From: Sphingobacteriaceae bacterium
Lineage (GTDB): Bacteria > Bacteroidota > Bacteroidia > UBA7662
Direction of reading: 5' to 3'
DNA length: 64,000 nt
Assembly (NCBI GenBank): GCA_030682795.1
Contig: JAUXNJ010000020.1
Coordinates: 1 to 64,000, forward strand
Each line of letters opens with the position of its first letter. Position 1 is the first letter of the stretch. Below, piece by piece: positions 7,774 to 14,475 of the stretch. The notes under the pieces are model-generated. The model saw nothing but the letters and a program-made list of their open reading frames with translations, made no database searches and was not told the DNA's origin. The translations under genes were made by a program, and so were the position numbers.

Positions 7774-8960
7774 ATGGCGGGCTCAGGGCAAAGGTAAACG
7801 CAGCTTTTTCACAAGAGCTGTACGATGCTTTACTAACGCACTTGGGCCAACAACTCGGGGAGGCTGTCGATTTTCGGGTAGCTGAATCGCCGGTTTTTGT
7901 GGATGCCGACTTGCGCAACCAATTGGTGGCAGCCTGCAACGACATCTGCGCGCAGCTGCTCACACCCGAATATTTTGCGGCCAGCACAGCAGCCATTCCC
8001 CCGCACCAAAATGTGCCTGGCAACGACGCCAAACCCACGGTAATGATCGTCGATTTTGCCATTTGTAGGCAGCCCGATGGCCGTTTGTACCCGCAGGTGA
8101 TTGAGCTGCAGGGATTTCCTTCCCTCTTTTGCTACCAAACGGTTTTGGCGGAAGCCTACCAGCATTTTTACCAATTACCAGCCAATTACCAGCCTTACCT
8201 CAGCGGTTATTCGCAAGAAAGCTTTGTGGCCCTGATGCAAAGCTGGATCAAAGGAGTACATGCCGCCGAAAATGTGGTTTTGCTGGAATTAGAGCCCGAA
8301 AAGCAAAAAACCCGGGCCGATTTTCAGGCCACGGAATTGTTAACGGGTGTGCGTTCTGTGTGTTTAAGCAAAATCAAACGGCAAGGCAAAAAGCTCTTTT
8401 ACGAGCGCGATGGGGCATTGGTACCTATCCACCGCATTTACAACCGTGTGATTTTTGATGAACTCGAGCAACGGCCGGAGTTGGTTGGCGAATTTGACCT
8501 TACCCAAGAGGTGGAGGTAGAATGGGTGAGCCACCCGAATTGGTACTTCCGCATGAGCAAGTACAGTCTGCCCTTTTTACATAGCCCCTACGTTCCCGAG
8601 TCCTATTTTGTACACCAACTAAAGGAGGTGCCGAGCGACCTCGAAAACTGGGTGCTCAAGCCGCTGTACTCCTTTGCAGGAGCTGGCGTGCTGGTAGATG
8701 TGACCGCAGCCGATATTGCCGCACTCGAACATCCTGAGCATTATTTGCTACAGCGCAAGGTCGAATATGCTGGTGTTTTAGAATCGCCCGAGGCCCCGGT
8801 GAAAGTCGAAATACGCATGATGGTGTTTTTACCCGAAGGCAGCGCGCAACCCCAAGTCATCACCAACCTCGCCCGCATGTCTCGCGGCAAGCTCATCGGC
8901 GTGCGCTACAACAAAGACTTCAACTGGGTTGGCGGCAGCAGCGCCTTCTTCGAGCAGTAG
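7770..8960 (+). CDS. ATP-grasp-like protein, possibly circularly permuted
   Basis: 396 residues; no named family recognised with certainty. Residues 107-117 (LYPQVIELQGF) look like the metal-binding strand that normally ends an ATP-grasp domain. The glycine-rich loop VLKPLYSFAGAGV (295-307), a following strand LLQRKVEYAG (326-335), KVEIRMMVF (345-353) and ITNLARMSRG (364-373) look like the nucleotide-binding half. That order suggests a circular permutation, as in the CP-ATP-grasp and glutathionylspermidine-synthetase group, but this is inference from motifs. It is translationally coupled (ATGA) to the amidotransferase, so the two probably work together, for example ammonia transfer onto an activated carboxylate. 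Confidence 0.6.
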   Translation: MNGGLRAKVNAAFSQELYDALLTHLGQQLGEAVDFRVAESPVFVDADLRNQLVAACNDICAQLLTPEYFAASTAAIPPHQNVPGNDAKPTVMIVDFAICRQPDGRLYPQVIELQGFPSLFCYQTVLAEAYQHFYQLPANYQPYLSGYSQESFVALMQSWIKGVHAAENVVLLELEPEKQKTRADFQATELLTGVRSVCLSKIKRQGKKLFYERDGALVPIHRIYNRVIFDELEQRPELVGEFDLTQEVEVEWVSHPNWYFRMSKYSLPFLHSPYVPESYFVHQLKEVPSDLENWVLKPLYSFAGAGVLVDVTAADIAALEHPEHYLLQRKVEYAGVLESPEAPVKVEIRMMVFLPEGSAQPQVITNLARMSRGKLIGVRYNKDFNWVGGSSAFFEQ

Positions 8961-8969
8961 CCCCCTCCC

Positions 8970-9155
8970 GACCCCAGCGGCGTCGCACATCATTCTACTT
9001 CATTGCCGCAGGCTCCGCTGGCTGACCCCGACGGGGTCGCACATCCTTTAGACCTCATCGCCGCAGGCACCATTGACCGACCCCAGCGGGGTCGCATGTC
9101 CTTCATCCCTCATCGCCGAAGGCACCATTGGCTGACCCCGAAGGGGTCACAGATC
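8970..9155. repeat. Tandem palindromic (REP-like) array, four units, period about 55 bp
   Basis: The core GACCCC-N4-GGGGTC occurs at 8970 (one arm imperfect), 9024, 9079 and 9134, so the spacing is 54-55 bases. Between the cores a second conserved segment reads roughly CATCGCCGCAGGCACCATTG. The array fills the gap between the convergent ligase cluster and acyltransferase genes. The same GACCCC..GGGGTC core appears beside the transposase remnant at 51.8-52.0 kb. Confidence 0.75.
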
Positions 9156-9156
9156 C

Positions 9157-9699
9157 TTACAAGATGCCTTTTTCCGGATACCGCCCCTTCACCGTCCTGA
9201 AATAGCCTAAAATGTGCTCAAAATCCGCCTCCCGATCGCCGCTAGCGTAGAAAGGCTGATTCATTTGCACCTCTTTTTTGGCGTAATCAAAACCCACCAG
9301 CACCATCGGCACCTGCGCCCCTCGGGCAATGGCGTAAAAGCCGGTTTTTAGCTGTGGCGTATATTCCCGCGTGCCTTCAGGCGAAAGCGCAAAGAAGAAA
9401 TCATCATGGGCATTAAATAAATCCACAACAAACTGCACCGTATTTTGGCGCTGCACCCGGTTTACTGGATGCCCACCCAACCAGCGAAACAACCAGCCAA
9501 ACGGCGGTTTAAACAACGATTCTTTACCGATATACTGGATTTTAATGCCCAAAATGGCCCTCGAAAACACCCCCACCAGAAAATCCCAACCGCTGGTGTG
9601 TGGTGCCACCACCAAAATGGCCTTGCGAACCTTTGGCACCTCGCCTACCACTTTCCAACCCCAAAGGCGGAAGATAAAAGTTGCAATCGCCCTACGCAT
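9157..9699 (-). CDS. 1-acyl-glycerol-3-phosphate acyltransferase-like (PlsC family) protein
   Basis: 180 residues, short for PlsC. The HX4D catalytic motif is APHTSGWDF and the phosphate-binding block is SPEGTRE, followed by GFYAIARGAQVPMVLVG, as in glycerolipid acyltransferases. A hydrophobic N-terminus suggests membrane association. It probably acylates a lysophospholipid or another lipid; short Bacteroidota relatives have unknown acceptors. Its ATG overlaps the stop of the DUF502 gene by one base (TGATG), so the two are co-translated. Confidence 0.8.
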   Translation of the reverse strand: MRRAIATFIFRLWGWKVVGEVPKVRKAILVVAPHTSGWDFLVGVFSRAILGIKIQYIGKESLFKPPFGWLFRWLGGHPVNRVQRQNTVQFVVDLFNAHDDFFFALSPEGTREYTPQLKTGFYAIARGAQVPMVLVGFDYAKKEVQMNQPFYASGDREADFEHILGYFRTVKGRYPEKGIL

Positions 9700-10265
9700 C
9701 AGCTGATGTGGGTTACGCCTCCCGACACAATGAACTTCATGTATTCCGTGGCATTTACATCCACTTTTTTGACAGATTCTGACGAAACCACAAAAAGGTT
9801 GCCCGAAAAATTGTAAGAATGCGGCAAATACACGGCCACATGGCCCGGGTAACCCAGCTGCGTCAAATCTTCTTGCGTTAAAAAACCTGGTTTGAAGGTG
9901 CCATCGCTTAGCTCTACCATCACGGGCTGGTTAAACTTGCGCTTGTCACCCACAAAGGCTTCCATCAAATCTTTAATAGAAGTATAAATGAGCTTGATGA
10001 AAGGCGCGCGGGTGAGCAAATTTTCGATAAAACCGAGTAAAGGTCCTACCAACAAACTGCCGCCCACAAAACCTACCAGGGTAATGCCGGCCAGGGTGAT
10101 CAATAGGCCCAAGCCGGGAATGCCTAAATCGAGCCAGCCATCCAGGGTGGTGATGATCCAATAAACCGCGTAAACGGTGATGGCAACGGGACTCATCAAC
10201 AGGAGTCCGTTCATGAAATATTTCAACAGCCTTAAGCTGATGCTTTTAAAAGTAGGTTGCTCCAT
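9699..10265 (-). CDS. DUF502 family integral membrane protein
   Basis: 188 residues. Two long hydrophobic segments near the N-terminus (about 14-36 and 50-75, the second GLLITLAGITLVGFVGGSLL) are followed by a soluble C-terminal domain with FKPGFLTQED and the block HVAVYLPHSYNFSG. This is the layout of the DUF502 family, whose function is not established. It is the first gene of a pair with the acyltransferase, hinting at an envelope-lipid role. A -7 element lies four bases before the ATG. Confidence 0.8.
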   Translation of the reverse strand: MEQPTFKSISLRLLKYFMNGLLLMSPVAITVYAVYWIITTLDGWLDLGIPGLGLLITLAGITLVGFVGGSLLVGPLLGFIENLLTRAPFIKLIYTSIKDLMEAFVGDKRKFNQPVMVELSDGTFKPGFLTQEDLTQLGYPGHVAVYLPHSYNFSGNLFVVSSESVKKVDVNATEYMKFIVSGGVTHIS

Positions 10266-10269
10266 TTCG

Positions 10270-10277
10270 CAAAACTA
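10270..10277 (-). promoter_or_regulatory. -7 promoter element of the DUF502 gene
   Basis: On the minus strand this reads TAGTTTTG, matching TAnnTTTG. It ends four bases before the start codon, so the message would have almost no leader. Confidence 0.45.
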
Positions 10278-10356
10278 CAAAAGCCAAGGAGAAAAGCGGC
10301 ATGTAGCAGGTTGGAAGCTGGGGCAATTTTGGGCCATTCAAGCCACTAGCTCGGTC

Positions 10357-10385
10357 TTGGCATGCCCAAAAAATCTTTATCTTTG
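10357..10385 (+). promoter_or_regulatory. Promoter of the class V aminotransferase gene
   Basis: TATCTTTG (10378-10385) is an exact TAnnTTTG match with TTGG at 10357-10360 as the -33 element (17-base spacer). Transcription would start near 10391, which places the upstream ATG at 10362 outside the message and favours the ATG at 10464. Confidence 0.6.
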
Positions 10386-10463
10386 TATTTCATCCTCCTA
10401 AACCTGCTTCACGTGCGCTTTACCGACAGTCTATTCGAAATTTTCAGCAAAAAACCAGCCCGC

Positions 10464-11837
10464 ATGGCGGCCCCTGGCAGTTTCAGCACCACCGAACCCG
10501 ATGCTGCCTTTTTTGCCGAACTCCGCCGTACCGATTACGCCAATTTAGACGCCAGCAAACAGGTTTACCTCGATTATACTGGGGGCAATTTGGTGCCCAA
10601 AAGGCTCCTCGACCAGCACCACCAGCTGTTGAGCGAGCATGTGCTCGGCAATCCCCATTCCACCAATCCCAGCTCCCAAACCGCCACTCAGTTGGTTGAG
10701 GCCAGCCGCCAGGCGGTGCTCGATTTTTTCAATGCTGGCAACGATTACTTCTGCATTTTCACGGCCAATGCCTCAGGAGCGCTCAAAATTGTGGGAGAGA
10801 GTTATCCTTTTAATTCCAGCAGCACCTTCATCCTCACCAGCGACAACCATAACTCGGTAAACGGCATCCGCGAGTTTTGCAAAGGCAAAGGTGGCACCAC
10901 GCAGTACGCCACGGTGCATTACGACGATTTGTGCATGGATGAAGACAACCTGCAGCAGCTGCTCGAAAATGCACCCCCAAGCGACACCCGGCTGTTTGCC
11001 TTCCCCGCACAATCGAATGTATCGGGCATTAAGCACGATTTAAAATGGATTGCCCGCGCCCAAGCCTTGGGTTTTGACGTGCTGCTGGATGCGGCTGCCT
11101 TTGTGCCTACCAGCAAATTGGATTTGCAGAAGCACCAGCCCGACTTCGTTTCCGCCTCTTTTTACAAGATTTTTGGCTACCCAACGGGACTGGGCTGTTT
11201 GATGGTCAAAAAAACCAGCTTCGATAAATTGGTGAAACCTTGGTTTGCCGGCGGCACCGTGACCGTGGTATCGGTGGTGGAGCAGCAGCGCTTTTTGGCC
11301 GAAGGGCACGAGCGTTTTGAAGATGGCACCTTGAGCTACAACACCTTGCCGGTGGTCAAATACGGCATCGATTACATCAACGAAATTGGGCACGAGCGCA
11401 TTGGGCGCCGCATCCGCTTCCTCATAGAACACCTGTACCAGTCCTTATTGGAGGTGAAGCACGACAATGGTTTGCCGGTGGTGAAAATCTTCGGCACCAA
11501 CGATTTTAGCATCCGCGGTGGCAATTTGCTCATGAACTTTTACCGGGCAGATGGCAGTTTGATGCTGTTCACCGATTTTGAAAAAGAAGCCAATGCCATT
11601 GGCATTTCGATTCGTTATGGCTGTTTTTGCAATCCCGGCATCGACGAAATTAGCAATTGCGTGACCCATGAAGAGATGGCCAAATATTTCTCAGGGCGCG
11701 AAAAAGGCGACTTTTACGATGTAGTGGCCTTTATGGGCATGCGGGGTGCCATTCGCGTATCGGTTGGTTTGGCCACCAATTTGGCCGATCTCCAGGCTTT
11801 CGTTAATTTGGTAAGCACCCTCAAAAACCGCGTTTAA
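10464..11837 (+). CDS. Class V aminotransferase-fold PLP enzyme (cysteine desulfurase / MoCo-sulfurase N-terminal-domain-like)
   Basis: 457 residues from the chosen ATG. The class V fold is shown by YLDYTGGNLVP near the N-terminus, HNSVNGIRE, FAFPAQSNVSG, the PLP-pocket aspartate in DVLLDAAAFVPT and the Schiff-base Lys in SASFYKIFGYPTG. FAFPAQSNVSG and the overall pattern resemble the desulfurase domain of molybdenum cofactor sulfurases more than IscS/SufS. A Cys pair in RYGCFCNPG is a possible sulfur acceptor. No MOSC domain is attached and no Mo-enzyme gene is nearby, so the role is uncertain. The frame is open to 10362, but a promoter at 10357-10385 argues for the later start. Confidence 0.8.
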   Translation: MAAPGSFSTTEPDAAFFAELRRTDYANLDASKQVYLDYTGGNLVPKRLLDQHHQLLSEHVLGNPHSTNPSSQTATQLVEASRQAVLDFFNAGNDYFCIFTANASGALKIVGESYPFNSSSTFILTSDNHNSVNGIREFCKGKGGTTQYATVHYDDLCMDEDNLQQLLENAPPSDTRLFAFPAQSNVSGIKHDLKWIARAQALGFDVLLDAAAFVPTSKLDLQKHQPDFVSASFYKIFGYPTGLGCLMVKKTSFDKLVKPWFAGGTVTVVSVVEQQRFLAEGHERFEDGTLSYNTLPVVKYGIDYINEIGHERIGRRIRFLIEHLYQSLLEVKHDNGLPVVKIFGTNDFSIRGGNLLMNFYRADGSLMLFTDFEKEANAIGISIRYGCFCNPGIDEISNCVTHEEMAKYFSGREKGDFYDVVAFMGMRGAIRVSVGLATNLADLQAFVNLVSTLKNRV

Positions 11838-11949
11838 ATCTACATTAATTCGCAAAAAGCCATTCCAAATGCGCTGAAATTGCGTTTAATTTGTTCTAAA
11901 TCCCAGCTGCAGCCTGCAAAAGGTTTGCTGCCTATCAAAATACATCCCC

Positions 11950-13683
11950 ATGCAAGCACTCGATCCAGCCATATTACAACGCGCCAACACTTGGCTCCAA
12001 GGAAATTACGATAGCGAAACCAAAGCAGGCGTGCAGGCGCTGCTCGACAGCGGCGACACCGAAGCCATTACCGATGCCTTTTACCGCGACCTCGAATTTG
12101 GTACCGGCGGTTTGCGCGGCATCATGGGCGTGGGCACCAATCGGGTGAATAAATATACCCTTGGGGCAGCCACGCAGGGACTCAGCAACTACCTGCGCAA
12201 GCAGTTCCCGGGCGAAAAAATACAGGTAGCCATTGCCCACGATTGTCGCAACAACGCCATTCCCTTTGCGCAAATCGTAGCCGATGTATTTTCCGCCAAC
12301 GGCATTTACGTGCACTTTTTCGATGGCTTGCGGCCTACGCCTGAACTCAGCTTTGCCATCCGCCAGTTGGGATGCCAGAGCGGGGTAATGCTCACCGCCT
12401 CCCACAATCCGCGCGAATACAGCGGTTATAAGGCGTATTGGAACGATGGCGGACAGATCATCGCGCCGCACGACAAAAACATCATCACCGAAGTGCTCGC
12501 CATCCAGTCGGTCGACCAAATCAACTTCACCGCCAATCCCGCCCTCATTCAAAAAATTGGACCGGAGATGGACCAGCTGTTTATTGACACCGTTTGTGCC
12601 GTGAGCTTGCAGCCCGAGGCCATCCGCCAGCAGCACGACCTTAAAATTGTGTATTCGCCCATCCACGGCACCGGCGTCGACATCGTTCCCCGCACCCTGC
12701 GCCAGCTCGGCTTCAGCAATGTGAGCCTGGTCGAAGCCCAGTGTGTGGTCGACGGCAACTTCCCCACCGTTATTTACCCCAATCCCGAAGAGCACGAAGC
12801 CATGACCTTGGCCCTCGCCCAAGCCCAGGCCATTGATGCCGACTTGGTGATGGCCACCGACCCCGATGCCGACCGCGTGGGCATTGCCATCAAGGACGAC
12901 CGCGGCGAATTCATCCTCCTCAACGGCAACCAAACCGGCACCCTGCTGTTTCATTATGTGCTGAACCAGTGGGAGGCGCTTGGCAAGATCAAGGGCAACG
13001 AATACATTGTGAAAACGGTGGTAACCACTTACCTCATCGACAAAATTGCCGAGCACAAAGGCGTGGCTTGCTACAACACCCTCACCGGCTTTAAATTCAT
13101 CGGCGCGCTGATGACCGAGCTGCAGGGCAAACAAACCTACATTGCGGGCTGCGAAGAGAGTTACGGTTATTTGGTGGGCGACCATGTGCGCGACAAAGAC
13201 GCCGTGGTAGGCTGCAGCATGATTGCCGAGATGTGCGCCTTCTACAAAAACCAGAACAAGTCGCTGTACGAGGTGCTGCTGGAGGTGTACCAGCAATATG
13301 GCTTATACAGAGAAGTACTGCTGTCGTTTACCAAGGCCGGCAAGCGTGGCGCCGAAGAAATTCAGGAGCTCATGAGCGGCTACCGGGCCAATCCCCCACA
13401 GCAGCTCGCTGGTATGCCGATTGTGCGAGTGAAGGACTACCAATTGCAGCAAGAAAAAGACCTGCGAACCGGCGCCATTTACCCCATCGACCTGCCTAAA
13501 TCGAATGTGATGCAGTTCATCACGGCCGACGGCGGCATCATCTCCGCCCGTCCTTCCGGCACCGAGCCCAAAATCAAATATTACATCAGCCTAAACACCC
13601 CGCTCCCATCCGCAGCTGCTTATCCACAGAAAGTGGCGGAGCTAGAGGCGCTGTTTGCGCAGATTAAGCAGGAGTTGATTTAG
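11950..13683 (+). CDS. Phosphohexomutase (phosphoglucomutase/phosphomannomutase family)
   Basis: 577 residues, the length of the long PgcA-type alpha-D-phosphohexomutases. All four signatures are present: phosphoserine loop MLTASHNPREYSG, metal-binding loop MATDPDADRVGIA, sugar-binding loop GCEESYGYLVG and phosphate-binding loop ARPSGTEPKIKYY. It interconverts hexose 1- and 6-phosphates, feeding glycogen, nucleotide-sugar or central metabolism. The reaction follows from the family; glucose versus mannose specificity is not decidable here. A monocistronic gene with about 110 bases on each side. Confidence 0.92.
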   Translation: MQALDPAILQRANTWLQGNYDSETKAGVQALLDSGDTEAITDAFYRDLEFGTGGLRGIMGVGTNRVNKYTLGAATQGLSNYLRKQFPGEKIQVAIAHDCRNNAIPFAQIVADVFSANGIYVHFFDGLRPTPELSFAIRQLGCQSGVMLTASHNPREYSGYKAYWNDGGQIIAPHDKNIITEVLAIQSVDQINFTANPALIQKIGPEMDQLFIDTVCAVSLQPEAIRQQHDLKIVYSPIHGTGVDIVPRTLRQLGFSNVSLVEAQCVVDGNFPTVIYPNPEEHEAMTLALAQAQAIDADLVMATDPDADRVGIAIKDDRGEFILLNGNQTGTLLFHYVLNQWEALGKIKGNEYIVKTVVTTYLIDKIAEHKGVACYNTLTGFKFIGALMTELQGKQTYIAGCEESYGYLVGDHVRDKDAVVGCSMIAEMCAFYKNQNKSLYEVLLEVYQQYGLYREVLLSFTKAGKRGAEEIQELMSGYRANPPQQLAGMPIVRVKDYQLQQEKDLRTGAIYPIDLPKSNVMQFITADGGIISARPSGTEPKIKYYISLNTPLPSAAAYPQKVAELEALFAQIKQELI

Positions 13684-13740
13684 GGGATAACCACTACCGA
13701 AAGCGTCTTTACTTTTTCAAAAGAAAGAACGGCTAAGATG

Positions 13741-13771
13741 TTTCTATATTTAGAAACATTATCTATCTTTG
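13741..13771 (+). promoter_or_regulatory. Promoter of the toxin-antitoxin operon
   Basis: TATCTTTG at 13764-13771 with a TTTC about 19 bases upstream. Transcription would start about 12 bases before the ATG at 13789, so the longer open frame beginning at 13738 is not the true reading frame start. An ATATTTAGAAACAT-type imperfect palindrome overlaps it and could be the antitoxin operator. Confidence 0.5.
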
Positions 13772-13788
13772 AGTTTATTCGTCAAAAA

Positions 13789-14121
13789 ATGAGGTATTTT
13801 GAAACCAGGTTTTTGGAAGAAGCAGATGCCTTTATGGCTACACTCGATTTCAAATCGGTCAAAAAAATACTCTATAATATCGATTCAGCAGAGCAAACGA
13901 ATGACCCAAAGCTGTTGAAAAAACTTCAAAATGACATTTGGGAGTTCAGAACCCAATACGCTGGATTGCAATTTAGACTACTTGCCTTTTGAGACAAAAC
14001 AGATACAACAACAACCTTAGTAATAGCAACACATGGGTTTGTTAAAAAAAGAGATAAGGTCCCTAAAAGCGAAATCGAGAAAGCCGTTCGAATAAAAAAC
14101 CAGTACTTCAATAACAAATAA
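13789..14121 (+). pseudogene. Type II toxin (RelE/HigB, Gp49-like) gene with an in-frame nonsense codon
   Basis: Reading from the ATG at 13789 the protein starts MRYFETRFLEEADAF and continues through FRTQYAGLQFRLLAF, then meets TGA at 13990-13992. The same frame then continues without another stop for 42 codons (DKTDTTTTLVIATHGFVKKRDKVPKSEI...), ending at TAA 14119-14121. HigB/Gp49-like toxins read ...YRLLAFW-D-K..., so the TGA replaces a Trp TGG by one base change. The truncated product would lack the C-terminal strand carrying the GFVKK block that forms part of the active site in this family. Full length would be 110 residues, normal for the family. The antitoxin follows 10 bases downstream. 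Confidence 0.8.
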
Positions 14122-14131
14122 GCATACAATC

Positions 14132-14458
14132 ATGAATCCCAAAAAACCAATTACTTACTCACTTTCAGAAATGAAAGACAAATACATCGGCAAAGTTGGA
14201 ACCGAAGTAAGAGATAGTTACGAATATGAATTGCGAATGGATGTGCTGGGCAAGATGATCAAAACTGCGCGTCAGGAACGAAATCTAACCCAAGAAGAAC
14301 TCGGGAAGCTCGTAGGCGTTCAGAAAGCACAAATTAGCAAGTTAGAAAGCAGTGCCAATAGCGCAACCATCGATACCATCCTAAAAGTCTTTAAGGCACT
14401 CAAAGCCGACATTAGCTTCAATGTTAAAATTGAAGACAACTTCCTAAAACTGGCTTGA
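14132..14458 (+). CDS. HTH (Xre/HigA-type) antitoxin
   Basis: 108 residues. A helix-turn-helix of the HTH_3 type lies at about 40-95 (IKTARQERNLTQEELGKLVG, then QKAQISKLES and TILKVFKALKADISF). In toxin-first HigBA-like modules the antitoxin binds the toxin with its N-terminal part and represses the shared promoter with the HTH. The gene looks intact although its toxin partner carries a stop codon, the expected direction of decay because losing the antitoxin first would be harmful. The S9 peptidase gene starts 18 bases after its stop and may be read through from the same promoter. Confidence 0.85.
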   Translation: MNPKKPITYSLSEMKDKYIGKVGTEVRDSYEYELRMDVLGKMIKTARQERNLTQEELGKLVGVQKAQISKLESSANSATIDTILKVFKALKADISFNVKIEDNFLKLA

Positions 14459-14475
14459 GCTTCTTGATAAACCTG

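Noticed and set aside
9003-9200. Open frame of 65 codons across the palindromic array
   Set aside because: It consists of translated repeat units and overlaps the acyltransferase end.
11974-13296. A 440-codon open frame antisense to the phosphohexomutase gene
   Set aside because: The plus strand encodes a complete enzyme with all catalytic loops. The antisense protein has no family features and arises from the codon bias of this strand.
13990-13992. In-frame TGA read as selenocysteine or tryptophan
   Set aside because: No selenocysteine signal or partner is visible and many genes here stop with TGA. A nonsense change in the toxin is simpler.
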